Shown: positions 20,595 through 30,899 of the stretch, one piece after another
Position numbering within the stretch: position 1 is the first letter of the stretch
How the letters are laid out: each line of letters opens with the position of its first letter
Origin: Paenalcaligenes niemegkensis
Lineage (GTDB): Bacteria; Pseudomonadota; Gammaproteobacteria; Burkholderiales; Burkholderiaceae_B
NCBI RefSeq assembly: GCF_022230885.1
Contig: NZ_JAKGCT010000004.1
Coordinates: 2,170,001-2,234,000 of the forward strand
Direction of reading: 5' to 3'
Length of the DNA stretch: 64,000 nt
The notes under the pieces: generated by a model
The model's input: the letters and a program-made list of their open reading frames with translations, nothing else
Told to the model about the DNA's origin: nothing
The model's database searches: none
Translations under genes and position numbers: made by a program

Positions 20595-21254
20595 ATGAAA
20601 ACTAAGCGCCAGTCTACTCGCGAACGCATCTTAAACGCCGCCGAACAACTGTTTGCCCAGCACGGTCACGAAAATACGACCATGCGGCAAATTACCAGTA
20701 CGGCGGATGTGAATCTTTCTGCCGTTAACTATCACTTTGGTTCCAAAGATTCGTTAATTCAAGCCGTTTTCAAACGTCGCCTCGAAGCGATTAACGAAGA
20801 GCGCTTACAGATCATCGAAAAGCTTGAAGCTGAAGCCGGAGGCGCCCCTCTTAAGCCCTCGCAAATCGTCGAAGGCTTTTTTGGCCCTCTTATCCGGCAT
20901 GCTCTTGGCAGTGGTCGTGGCAAGAGAGCATTCTTGCCGCTGCTTGAACGATCCACCTCCGACCCGGACGGTTTCATTCGAGCCATTTTTGATGAAGCTC
21001 ATGCCTCGGTTTTTGATCGCTATAAAGACGCCTTGTTTCTATCGTTAGTGGGGGTGCCGGAGGAAGAAATCATCTGGCGTTTTCATTTTATGTTGGGTTC
21101 GGTTTCGTACGCGTTGATGGGCACAGACCAATTACGGCACGCTATTAATGCAGCACCATCCAGTGCAAGCCAAGCCGACGAAAACCAACAGTTGCAAGCG
21201 CGTTTAATGGGGTTTTTATTGGGCGGCTTAAGGGCGCCGTTGCCTGAGCCATAA
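20595..21254 (+). CDS. psrA: TetR-family transcriptional regulator, PsrA-like (fatty-acid metabolism)
   Basis: This 219-residue repressor has a TetR helix-turn-helix at residues 8-55 (ILNAAEQLFAQHGHENTTMR then NLSAVNYHFGSKDSLIQAVF), whose VNYHFGSK recognition region closely matches PsrA. The C-terminal half is the larger TetR ligand-binding type. In Pseudomonas, PsrA represses fad genes until a long-chain fatty acid binds. Here the gene stands just upstream of fadE-fadI-fadJ-fadL-fadD on the same strand, and two PsrA-type palindromes lie at its own start and before fadL. There is no clear Shine-Dalgarno in front of the ATG. Identity as a fatty-acid-responsive TetR regulator is likely; strict PsrA orthology is inferred. 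Confidence 0.78.
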   Translation: MKTKRQSTRERILNAAEQLFAQHGHENTTMRQITSTADVNLSAVNYHFGSKDSLIQAVFKRRLEAINEERLQIIEKLEAEAGGAPLKPSQIVEGFFGPLIRHALGSGRGKRAFLPLLERSTSDPDGFIRAIFDEAHASVFDRYKDALFLSLVGVPEEEIIWRFHFMLGSVSYALMGTDQLRHAINAAPSSASQADENQQLQARLMGFLLGGLRAPLPEP

Positions 21255-21313
21255 TTAATCGCGAAATTGTAATCATCTTATGAGTACACGATCGCTTTAA
21301 TCCGGAGCCGATC

Positions 21314-23654
21314 ATGGGACTGCTACTGTTATTTATCGCGGTAATTGCCGCCGTCGTCATTATTCTTAAAAGCGGCACCCATCGCAAAAAGTGGCTCACC
21401 CGCCCGATCTACGCGAAATTCAAAAAATACTGCCGCCAATGTCGGACACCGAACGCGATGCCCTAGAGGCAGGCACGGTCTGGTGGGAAGGTGAGCTTTT
21501 CTCTGGCAAACCTAAGTGGCCGACGCTGCTGGGCTACCCCAAACCTTCGTTTAGCGATACCGAGCTGTCTTTTCTCGACAACGAGGTGGAAACCGTTTGC
21601 CAGATGGTTGATGACTGGACCCTGACACGCGACGAAAACGACTTGTCTCCAGAAGTATGGCAGTACCTGAAAAGCAAAGGCTTTTTCAGCCTGATTATTC
21701 CGGCAGAATACGGAGGGCTGGGGTTTTCAGCTCTTGCTCATTCGGCCATTGTCAGCAAGCTCTCAACCCGCAGCTCCGCACTGTCCGTTAGTGTGATGGT
21801 GCCAAACTCGCTGGGTCCCGCAGAGTTACTTCTGCAGTACGGTACCGATGAACAAAAAAACCATTATTTACCGCGACTCGCCCGCGGTGACGACATCCCT
21901 GCTTTTGCCCTGACGAGTCCCTGGGCCGGGTCAGACGCTGCAGCCATCCCGGATTCCGGTATTGTCTGCATGGGCGAATGGCAACGCCAGCAAGTGCTGG
22001 GCATGCGTGTCAGCTGGGAGAAACGCTACATCACGCTTGCCCCGATTTGCACAGTACTGGGCCTGGCTTTCAGGCTGTACGACCCTGATGGCCTACTGGG
22101 TTCCACCGTTGATATTGGTATCACTTGCGCGCTGGTTCCCAGCGATCACCCTGGGGTGCAAACAGGTCACCGGCACTTTCCACTTGATGCCATGTTCATG
22201 AATGGCCCCACCCGGGGCGATGAGGTCTTCATGCCTCTGGAGTTCATCATCGGCGGAGCCGCACAGGCAGGAAACGGCTGGCGCATGCTTATGGAATGCC
22301 TGGCGGCGGGACGCTCTATTTCGCTGCCTTCTTCCTACGCAGGCATGGCTCGCATGACAGCCTTGTCTGTAGGCGCCTATGCCACGGTCCGACAGCAATT
22401 CAATAGTCCTATAGGCCGCTTTGAAGGCATAGAAGAAGCCTTGGCACGTATCGCGGGTCACACTTACCTGATGGATGCAGCGCGCAGCATGACCGCACAA
22501 TCGGTTGATGCGGGACAAAAGCCTGCCGTCGCTTCAGCCATCGTTAAGTACCACTTGACCGAGCTTGGGCGCGAAGTCGTCAATGACGGCATGGATATCA
22601 TTGGGGGCAAGGGGATTTGCCTGGGGCCTTCCAATTTTCTGGGGCGCGCCTATCAGCAACTTCCTGTGGGCATTACCGTCGAGGGGGCTAATATCCTGAC
22701 GCGCAGCCTGATCATTTTTGGTCAGGGAGCGATTCGCTGCCATCCCTTTGTATTAGCTGAAATGAAAGCAGTGCAACACCCGGATCCTGCCGTGGGTTTA
22801 GATGATTTCGATGCGGCTTTTGGGGACATATGCGCTTTACCCTGGGCAACGCCGGGCGCACGGCTTTGTATGGTTTAACCGCCACGCTTTTTTCCAGGGT
22901 AGAAGCCGATGTCGCCGAAGAGATGCGCCCGTACTACCACTCACTCAATCGCTTTTCTGCTGCATTTGCCTTGTTTGCCGATACCTCGATGCTGGTGCTG
23001 GGCGGCACTTTGAAAATGCGTGAAAGCCTCTCTGGACGCCTGGGGGATGTGCTCTCTCAAATGTACCTGATCAGCGCAACACTTAAACGTTATGAAGACG
23101 AAGGCCGGCAAGCGGCCGATGCTCCTCTTGCACACTGGGCAATACAGGATGCCTTCTACCGTATGCAGGGCGCGTTCGAGGGAATACTTAAAAACTTTCC
23201 CAACCGATTTGTTGCGGCGTTGCTACGTCTATGTATTTTCCCTTATGGTCGTGCATTTTCAGCGCCTGCTGATAAACTGGGACAAGAAGTAGCACGTTTA
23301 ATTACGCAAAAAAACGATACCCGACATCGTCTTACCCGCCTAAGCTTTATCCCTAAAGGGTCTCACGAGCCGATACGTGCAATCGAATCTGCTTTCGAAG
23401 CCACTTTAGCCACCCGGGATATCGACGCAAAAATTCGAGCATTCGAGAAAAGTGGGCGTCTCGCCAATAACCCACAAGCGAATGTTCGTGATATTGCTAC
23501 CGCCGTCTACATGGCCAACGGCATCAGTCTTGACGAGTACGATAAGGTATCGGCGCGAAATCTGTTACGTGATCAAGTCATTGCCGTGGACGAATTCACC
23601 ATCGACTTTACTTCTGTGCAGCCAGTAGCTAAACCTGCTGACCCCATGAACTAA
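21314..23654 (+). CDS. fadE: Acyl-CoA dehydrogenase FadE, two frame breaks
   Basis: FadE oxidises acyl-CoA to trans-2-enoyl-CoA, the first step of beta-oxidation. Three frames join into about 780 residues, the size of E. coli-type FadE. The ATG at 21314 (GGAG upstream) opens a membrane anchor ([16 protein letters not shown]). One base is missing in the A run 21422-21427, and one in the G run 22822-22825; repair gives AKFKKILPPMS and [13 protein letters not shown]. The core shows FAdh motifs [32 protein letters not shown] and [11 protein letters not shown]. The C-terminal half is the FadE-specific extension. An odd residue is the tryptophan in [11 protein letters not shown], where FadE normally has glutamate. 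fadI follows 11 bp later. Confidence 0.93.
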
Positions 23655-23665
23655 GGAGCAGTTGA

Positions 23666-24963
23666 ATGGCGTTTGAACCCGTATATGTTGTGGATGGCGC
23701 TCGCAGCCCTTTTTTAAAAGCACGTAATGAACCGGGGCTTTTTTCTGCCTCGGATCTGGCCGTGCAACCGGGACGCGAACTGTTACTGCGCCAGCCCTTC
23801 GCCCCAGACCAGCTTAGCGAAGTAATTATAGGCAGTGCAGCAGCGTCGGCAGATGAAAGCAACATTGGCCGCCTATGTGCATTGCGCCTGGGATGCGGCC
23901 ACTCGGTTCCGGGATGGACGGTCATGCGCAATTGTGCCTCTGGGATGCAAGCTATCGACTCTGGCATTCAGGCTATACAAACCGGACGTTCCGATTTGGT
24001 ACTGGCAGGCGGTACTGATGCCTTGTCGCGCGCCCCTTGTTATTCAGCGACGAGATGGTGCGGTGGATAGCCAGATGGAATTACACCAAAGGTTTACGAG
24101 GCCGCTTCAGATTACTTCAGCAGTTGCGCCTGCAGCACCTCAAACCGGTTATTGGTTTGCTTAAAGGCCTGACCGACCCCACGGCGGGCCTGTCAATGGG
24201 ACAAACAGCCGAAGAACTCGCTTTTGAGTTCGGTATCAGCCGAGAACAGATGGATGCCTATTCGGCACGCAGCCATCTGCGGGCACAGCAAGGTTATGAG
24301 CAGCAGGCTTTCGACGAGGTAGTTCCACTTGTTGCCCCCGACGGCACCTTGTTCCGTCGGGATGATGGCATACGCAGCGACTCCACTCCTGAACGTCTTT
24401 CCAAGCTACGGGCAGTATTTGACCGGCCCTGGGGCAACATCACAGCAGGCAATAGTTCTCAGGTAAGCGACGGGGCTGCACTACTGATCCTGGCTTCTGA
24501 AAAAGCAGTAAGACAACATCAGCTAAAACCCATCGCGAAAATCGTCGATGTGCAGTGGGCAGCACTCGATCCCAAGGTTATGGGCTTAGGTCCCGTTTTT
24601 GCATCAACCCCTATTCTAGAGCGCCACCAACTGGGGCTTAATGATGTGGATCTCTGGGAAATTAACGAGGCTTTTGCTGCACAAGTTCTTGCTTGTATCG
24701 CCGCCTGGAATAGCGAGTCCTGGTGCCAGGAACATCTGCATCGCCCGGCATTAGGGGAATTAGACATCAACCGCCTGAATATCCATGGTGGCGCTGTTGC
24801 AATTGGCCACCCGGTCGGAGCATCCGGAGCCCGCATTGTCCTGCACCTTATTAACAGCTTGCATCAACAACAAAAAAACCGTGGTATGGCAGCCATATGC
24901 ATTGGAGGCGGCCAAGGTGGTGCCATGCTGATCGAACGTCTGGAAGGAGCACACCATGAGTGA
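23666..24963 (+). CDS. fadI: 3-ketoacyl-CoA thiolase (FadI-like), one frame break
   Basis: The thiolase cleaves 3-ketoacyl-CoA to acetyl-CoA and a shortened acyl-CoA. The frame breaks at the C run 24033-24036; one added C turns the early stop into SRAPLLFSDEMVRW and joins the long second frame, giving about 432 residues. The acylated cysteine is Cys90 in MRNCASGMQA. The histidine is in NIHGGAVAIGHPVGASGAR, and the second catalytic cysteine in AICIGGGQGGAM. The loop length and sequence after the break match the FadI type that pairs with FadJ, the next gene, whose ATG overlaps this gene's end. Confidence 0.92.
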
Positions 24964-26902
24964 TAATTTCAACAATTTAGGCTTACGTCACTTTCGTAGC
25001 TCTCTCGACGCTCAGAATATTTCGTGGCTTGAAATCAATGTTGCCAATAGCAGCGTGAATCGCTTGTCTGCCGAGGTACTGCAGGAGCTGGATCGCGCTC
25101 TGGACTATTACTATGCAGCTCCCCTGCCGGAATCGTATTCTACTCTTCGAAGGCAGGCGGATTCATCGCAGGAGCTGATATTGATGAGTTTTCCATTCTC
25201 GATACCCCCGCCAAGGGTGAAGCCCTTATTTTGCGGGGCTGGTCAATATTTAATCGTTTAGCAAAACTAAAGGTACCAACGCTAGCCCTGATACACGGGC
25301 ATTGTCTGGGTGGCGGTCTCGAATTGGCGCTGGCGTGTAAATATCGCCTGGTTATTGATCAGGCCAACACGATCCTGGCCCTTCCCGAGGTTAGACTAGG
25401 CATTTTCCCAGGCTGGGGCGGCATGAAGCGCCTGCCTGAGCTCATCGGACCGCCTAAAGCCCTGGACATGATGCTGACCGGACGCAACATTCGGGCTAAA
25501 CAGGCCGTTCGCCTGGGCCTGGCCGACGCCTTGGTACCCGAACGACTGGCTAAACAGGCGGCTGCCCACCATGTGCTTAGCGGCAAAGCAGTTCATAAGG
25601 CCAAGGGCTTAAACGCGTGGCTTAATAAAGTTCCGTTAAAGCATCTGGTCGAGAGGCAAACACTCAAGACCATCAACAAAAAAGACCCCTATCACCATTA
25701 TCTGGCTCCACGCGCAATCGTAGATATCTGGGCCCGGCACGACGGCAACCCGTTAAAGTCGCCCGATACCATCCACCAGATCACTTCCTCCGAGACCGCA
25801 CGCCATTTAATCAGGGTGTTTCATTTACAAGAGCGTCTGAAATCCTTTGCCAAGCGCACGACTAAAGACCCTTTGACACACGTGCACATTATCGGTGCGG
25901 GCGTTATGGGCGGTGATATTGCTGCTTTATGCGCCAGTAAAGGCATTAAAGTCACGCTACAAGATCAGGACCGCGAGCGCATTGCCCAGGCTCAAGGCCG
26001 TGCCAGAAAACTTTTTCAGCGTAAGCTACGTGATCCGCGCTTGGTTCAACAGGCCTTTGACCGTCTGATTCCAGACGAAAAAGGCATTGCGATTCCCCAG
26101 GCTGACCTGGTGCTTGAAGCCATCAGTGAAAACGTCCACGCTAAACAGCAATTGTATGCCTTGGTAGAACCACAGCTTAAAACGGGAGCCGTCCTGGCTA
26201 CCAATACTTCGAGCATTCCACTTGAAGCACTGCGCAAAGCCCTCATGCGCCCTGATCGATTGATTGGTATTCATTTCTTTAATCCGGTTGCTCAAATGCC
26301 CTTGGTCGAAATCGTGGAAACCCATGATATTGACCCGGAAGTTCGCGACACAGCCATGGCATTTTGCGAGCAAATTTCTAAATTGCCACTGCCAGTAAGT
26401 GACACGCCCGGCTTTCTTGTTAACGCGATTCTGGCACCCTATATGCTTGAAGCCATGAGGTGCATTGACGAAGGCATGAAAGCCGAAATTATCGACGCTG
26501 CCATGCAAAGATTCGGCATGCCAATGGGCCCTATCGAGCTCATTGATACCGTCGGCCTTGATATCGCTCGCGACGTTGGAGTGCAGCTATCCGAGGCAGC
26601 GGCCCCCGCGCTGTCTGACTGAACACCTGGAGAAGAACGAACTGGGACGTAAAACGCGTAAGGGCTTCTACACCTGGATTGATGGCAAGGCTCAAAAATC
26701 AAAAGTCGATGATATTCCGCCTAATCTGGAAATGCGGCTCATTGCGCCCTTGATCAATAAAACCCAGGTACAGGTCAACGTGGGAGTGGTGGCCGATGCG
26801 GACCTGGCAGATGCCGGGGCGATCTTCGGAACAGGTTTTGCGCCATTTCTGGGTGGCCCACTGTTCTATAAAGACCGCGTGCATACTAGTGACAATACTT
26901 AG
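24956..26902 (+). CDS. fadJ: Fatty oxidation complex alpha subunit (enoyl-CoA hydratase / 3-hydroxyacyl-CoA dehydrogenase), FadJ-like, two frame breaks
   Basis: This bifunctional enzyme hydrates enoyl-CoA and oxidises the 3-hydroxyacyl-CoA, working with the thiolase encoded just upstream (8-bp overlap). A missing C at 25121-25124 splits the hydratase half; repair gives GIVFYSSKAGGFIAGADIDE. The hydratase glutamates are in GGGLELALAC and LPEVRLGIFPGWGG. The dehydrogenase half has the NAD-binding VHIIGAGVMGGDIAALCASK and the catalytic IHFFNPVAQMPLVE. A second break near the C run 26603-26607 needs two bases added (or one removed) to reach the conserved tail EHLEKNELGRKTRKGFYTW and the stop at 26902. 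Repaired length is about 650 residues, slightly short of E. coli FadJ. Confidence 0.91.
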
Positions 26903-26958
26903 TGTCATAAATACAAATAGGCTTGCCTAAAGGGGTTTGCTGCCGCAAGATTAGAATG

Positions 26959-26972
26959 CAAACAAGCGTTTG
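26959..26972. promoter_or_regulatory. Putative PsrA operator before fadL
   Basis: CAAACAAGCGTTTG matches the PsrA box pattern and differs from the site at 20571-20584 in only one base, within the spacer. It ends 3 bp before the -35 element at 26976, so a bound repressor would compete with RNA polymerase. Confidence 0.68.
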
Positions 26973-26975
26973 AAC

Positions 26976-27004
26976 TTGATACTGATTTTTTCGACGGCTA
27001 CATA
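26976..27004 (+). promoter_or_regulatory. Candidate sigma70 promoter of fadL
   Basis: TTGATA (26976-26981) and TACATA (26999-27004) have the ideal 17-bp spacing, 75 bp before the fadL ATG. The PsrA-type palindrome abuts its -35 box. Confidence 0.55.
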
Positions 27005-27078
27005 ACAAGACACATACATAAAGCTGCACAAGCATCGCCAAGAAGACAGCCATACCCACTTCTCTCTTAGGAGGCGAC

Positions 27079-28407
27079 ATGAAACAACGTGTATCACCCT
27101 TGCGTGTTATTTCCGCTGTTGTAATAGGCTTGGGCGCCACTGGCGCTGCTCAGGGCGCGGGCTTTAATTTACTTGAACAAAATGCCAGCGGCTTGGGGAA
27201 TGCCTACGCCGGCTCTGCTGCTATCGCAGAAAATGCCAGCACCATTTATTTCAACCCGGCTGGCATGACCCGCCTGCCCGGGGTCAACGTCAGTGCCGGC
27301 ATCACGGCGATCAAACCCAGTTTTAAATTTCGCGACTCTGGCAGTACGGGTCCGGGCGGCCTGCCCATAGGCAGCAACGCAGGTGGTGATGCGGGCAGGT
27401 GGGGCTTTCTGCCCAATGCCTATGTTTCATGGGAACTCACTCCTGACTGGTATGTAGGCTTGGGGATTGGTGCCCCCTTTGGACTGACAACCAAATATAA
27501 AAGTGACTGGATGGGCCGTTACCATTCCACTAAATTCGGCATTGAAAGCATTAACCTGAACCCATCAGTCGCATACAAGGTTAACGATCAGTTATCGATA
27601 GGGGTGGGCGCCAACTGGATGCGCTTGGACGCCGACTATCGGCGCGCCGTGCCGTCATTGGCCTTACAAGACCAAGTACCGCCGGAGGCTGTGCCGGGGC
27701 TGATAGGCGGACCGGATCTTAACGCACGCGTCAAAATGGACGGTGACGCCTGGGGCTGGAATGCCGGTGTTTTATTCCAGGCCACTCCTGATACCCGCAT
27801 CGGCTTGTCTTATCGCTCCACCGTAAAGATCAAGGCGTCAGGCGACACAACCTTAAAAGGTAATCTGCCACCTGCTCTCGGAGGAAGCCCGATAAACATG
27901 GGAAGTAATGCCAGAGCCACGGTAAAGCTGCCTGACACGGCAATTTTAAGTCTGGTTCACGACCTGAACCCCAAATGGCAGCTGCTCGCGGATGTATCCT
28001 GGACCGGCTGGAGCAGTATCAAATCCCTGGATATTCACAACGAAGGGGCCTTACCCGATGATTCGCTGGATTTACGGTTTCAAGACGCCTGGCGAGTGGC
28101 TTTAGGGGCTAACTATCATTACAGCCAGCAATGGACATTCAAAGGTGGTATTGCCTGGGATCAGACGCCAGTGCGTAATGCCACCTATCGCCCGACCTCT
28201 CTACCTGACAACGATCGCTATTGGGTGTCCGTAGGCGCCCAGTACCGCTTTAATCCACGGGCAACGCTTGACGTAGGCTATTCACACCTGTTCCTGAGCG
28301 ATGCAAAAATCAATAACGGCTTGCCTGAAGAAGGCAAAGGCACAGTACGCGGTAAATACAAAGATAGCGCCAATATTGTTGGTGTGCAGTTTTCGTACCA
28401 GTTCTAG
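27079..28407 (+). CDS. fadL: Outer-membrane long-chain fatty acid transporter FadL (OmpP1/TodX family)
   Basis: FadL is a 14-strand outer-membrane barrel that brings long-chain fatty acids into the periplasm. This 442-residue protein has a signal peptide ending at GAAQGA, before GFNLLEQNASGLGNAYAG, the plug-forming N-terminus typical of the family. The diagnostic NPAGMTRL segment is near residues 58-65. Alternating hydrophobic strands follow, and the C-terminus ends in phenylalanine (VQFSYQF), the outer-membrane insertion signal. An AGGAGG ribosome site precedes the ATG. The promoter and operator just upstream suggest its own regulated transcript inside the fad block. Confidence 0.94.
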   Translation: MKQRVSPLRVISAVVIGLGATGAAQGAGFNLLEQNASGLGNAYAGSAAIAENASTIYFNPAGMTRLPGVNVSAGITAIKPSFKFRDSGSTGPGGLPIGSNAGGDAGRWGFLPNAYVSWELTPDWYVGLGIGAPFGLTTKYKSDWMGRYHSTKFGIESINLNPSVAYKVNDQLSIGVGANWMRLDADYRRAVPSLALQDQVPPEAVPGLIGGPDLNARVKMDGDAWGWNAGVLFQATPDTRIGLSYRSTVKIKASGDTTLKGNLPPALGGSPINMGSNARATVKLPDTAILSLVHDLNPKWQLLADVSWTGWSSIKSLDIHNEGALPDDSLDLRFQDAWRVALGANYHYSQQWTFKGGIAWDQTPVRNATYRPTSLPDNDRYWVSVGAQYRFNPRATLDVGYSHLFLSDAKINNGLPEEGKGTVRGKYKDSANIVGVQFSYQF

Positions 28408-28416
28408 GTCAGGCAA

Positions 28417-28950
28417 GTGCGAGCGGACAGCCCATTCGGGGCCCTTAAACGCTTTCCAGTTGCGTGGCGGGGTCGTATTCTCCGCCTGAGCTTCAACTTG
28501 CACCCTGCCTTCAGAGCCACGGGCGGCCGAGTACAGTTCATTTCTACAGACCTGCGCCATATACGGATCCGGCTGCCACTGGTGCGGCGCACTCGTAATA
28601 TTGTGGGTTCTATATTTGGCGGCTCGCTGTTTTCTGTCACCGATGGCGTTCATGTCACCTTGTTATTTCTGAATCTGGATGATGACCTGATCATTTGGGA
28701 TAAGTCAGCGAGCATCCGTTATCGCAAGCCGGCCTATCAGACGGTCTATGCTGATTTCTGTCTTAGCGATGCCGACCTCAACGACGTGCAGCAAAGGCTA
28801 CAGCAGCATCATGAACTGGAGCACCGCTTTACTGTTGAAATCAAAGACAGGTTAGGTGTGGTGCATACCCAGGTCGAGCGCATCGTCTATATTGCCCAAA
28901 AAGATTTTTACAAAAAGAAGTATGCATCGCCCCCAGGAGATACCTCATGA
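28417..28950 (+). CDS. DUF4442 domain protein (hotdog-fold, thioesterase-like)
   Basis: This 177-residue cytoplasmic protein starts at a GTG only 10 bp after fadL. It shows the DUF4442 pattern: a central RRTRNIVGSIFGGSLFSVTD helix region, then LIIWDKSASIRYRKPAYQ. The domain has a hotdog fold related to acyl-CoA thioesterases, but its reaction is not established. Its place between fadL and fadD points to a role with acyl groups, perhaps hydrolysing or handling acyl-CoA made during uptake. No catalytic residue set can be asserted by eye. Confidence 0.72.
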   Translation: MRADSPFGALKRFPVAWRGRILRLSFNLHPAFRATGGRVQFISTDLRHIRIRLPLVRRTRNIVGSIFGGSLFSVTDGVHVTLLFLNLDDDLIIWDKSASIRYRKPAYQTVYADFCLSDADLNDVQQRLQQHHELEHRFTVEIKDRLGVVHTQVERIVYIAQKDFYKKKYASPPGDTS

Positions 28951-29133
28951 GCCATGAATCATTTATCTCCAAACACTCCCTCCTTCACATCTAGGGAAAT
29001 CTCAGGCATCGTATTGCTGACGGCCATGTTAAAAACCTGGATAGGTGCCAACCCGGCTCAAGAGTCATTAAAACAAGCCATGCTGGGTAGCGAAGGAGCC
29101 CCTACTATCCACCACTTTTCGAGAGAGGCAAGC
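28951..29133 (+). other. Open but unassigned segment between the DUF4442 gene and fadD
   Basis: The frame of fadD stays open upstream of its likely start for 180 bases, from an ATG at 28954. The resulting 60 residues do not look like any FadD N-terminus. A very short frame, 15 codons, also overlaps the preceding stop (ATGA at 28947). It may be non-coding, a short unknown gene, or a gene broken by an undetected base loss. Confidence 0.35.
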
Positions 29134-30797
29134 ATGGAAAGAATCTGGTTAAAAAGCTACCCCGACGGAATTCCTGCCGATATCATTGACGAGGCCAGTG
29201 CCTACGCCTCATTGTCAGCGATGATGCTCCAAAGCTGCCAGCAATATAAAGACCGTATTGCCTATGACAGCATGGGTTCCACTCTGAGCTATGCCGAGCT
29301 GATTAAGCAATCGGAGTTTTTGCGGCCTGGCTGCAGTCTGTGGGTGTACAAAAAGGCGATCGCGTGGCATTGATGATGCCAAATCTTTTGCAATATCCTA
29401 TTTGTTTGCTGGGCGCGCTTCGCATAGGTGCTGCCGTGGTCAATACGAATCCGCTATACACCACTCGCGAACTTAAACATCAACTGGTCGATAGTGGTGC
29501 CACCACGATCGTTATCGCTGAAAACTTTGCCCATACGCTCAGTGATGTCATTCATGAAACACAGATCAAAAATGTGGTGGTCACCTCGATGGGTGAGCTT
29601 CTGGGTGGCCTGAAAGGCGTCATCACAAATATCGTCGTACGCCACGTCAAGAAGCTGGTTCCTGCATGGCAACTCCCTTCAACCATCAATTTAAAAACCG
29701 CGTTAAAAACCGGCTCAAAGCATAAGATGTCCGAGCCTGCCATGGCACAAAGCGACATCGCATTTTTACAATACACAGGGGGCACGACCGGTGTAGCCAA
29801 GGGTACCATTCTGACGCACGGCAATATGATCAGCAATGTGTGCCAGGCTCAGGCATGGGTACGCCCTTATCTTAAAACCAACGATCTCAGTGTCGTAACG
29901 GCCCTTCCCCTCTATCATATTTTTGCGCTCACCGCGAACTGCCTGGTCTTTATGCGTCTGGGAGCCAGAAATCTGCTGATTGTGAATCCGCGTGACATCA
30001 AATCCCTGGTCAAAGAATTAGCTAAGGCTCCTTTTGCCTACCTGACCGGCGTCAATACCCTGTTTAATGCCTTGGCTCGAAACGAAGACTTCAAGAAACT
30101 GGACTTTTCATCATTTCAAGTCGCATTGGGCGGAGGGATGGCAGTGCAAGAGGCCGTTGCCAAGCGTTGGCTTGATATCACGGGCGTTCCTATTGCCCAA
30201 GCCTATGGCCTGACAGAAACCTCACCTGCAGCCACCATCAATCCACTAGACGTCAAAACATTCACCGGCTCTATCGGGCTGCCGGTACCGTCCACCGAAA
30301 TAGCCATTCGTGATGATGATCAAAATGACAGGCCTATAGGAGAAAGCGGCGAAATCTGCATTCGCGGGCCACAGGTAACACCCGGCTATTGGAACCGGCC
30401 CGAAGAAACAGAAAAAGTCTTCGATAACGATGGCTTTTTACGTTCCGGCGATATCGGCTATATGGACGAGGCTGGCTATGTCTACATCCTGGACCGTAAA
30501 AAAGACATGATTCTGGTGTCTGGCTTTAACGTGTATCCGAACGAAATTGAAGCGGCGGCCATTGAACACCCCGATATCATTGAAGCAGCTGCAGTAGGCA
30601 TCGCTAGCGAACACTCAGGGGAAGCGGTAAAACTGTATGTAATTAGCAAGAACCCTACGCTTACTCAGGCCGATGTGATTGCCCATCTGCGTGAGCGCTT
30701 AACGGGCTATAAAATACCCAAATCTGTTGAATTTCGGGATGATCTTCCGCGTACCAATGTAGGCAAGATATTAAGGCGTGAACTTAAAGACGATTAA
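29134..30797 (+). CDS. fadD: Long-chain fatty-acid--CoA ligase FadD, one frame break
   Basis: FadD activates fatty acids to acyl-CoA through an acyl-adenylate on the inner membrane face. The start at 29134 (GAGAGAGG upstream) gives the family N-terminus MERIWLKSYPDGIPADI. A missing T in the run 29327-29331 breaks the frame; repair yields EFFAAWLQSVGVQKGDRVAL. The AMP-binding P-loop is LQYTGGTTGVAKGT. The adenylate motif is AYGLTETSPA. Later motifs are SGDIGYMDEAGYVYILDRKK and the fatty-acyl signature region that follows, with the C-terminal lysine near TNVGKILRREL. About 554 residues, normal. It closes the fad block. Confidence 0.94.
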
Positions 30798-30837
30798 AAC
30801 TATAAGCATATATGAGAATATCTAAATAGTTTTTCGA

Positions 30838-30867
30838 TTGTTCGCCCGGCTTTAGACGCTCTATAGA
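30838..30867 (+). promoter_or_regulatory. Candidate sigma70 promoter of cysJIG
   Basis: TTGTTC (30838-30843) and TATAGA (30862-30867) are 18 bp apart, 32 bp before the cysJ ATG. The AT-rich tract upstream (30797-30835) is the kind of sequence CysB can bind, but no site can be defined by eye. Confidence 0.42.
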
Positions 30868-30899
30868 ATGGATTGATCTATTACTATAACCGAGACGTC

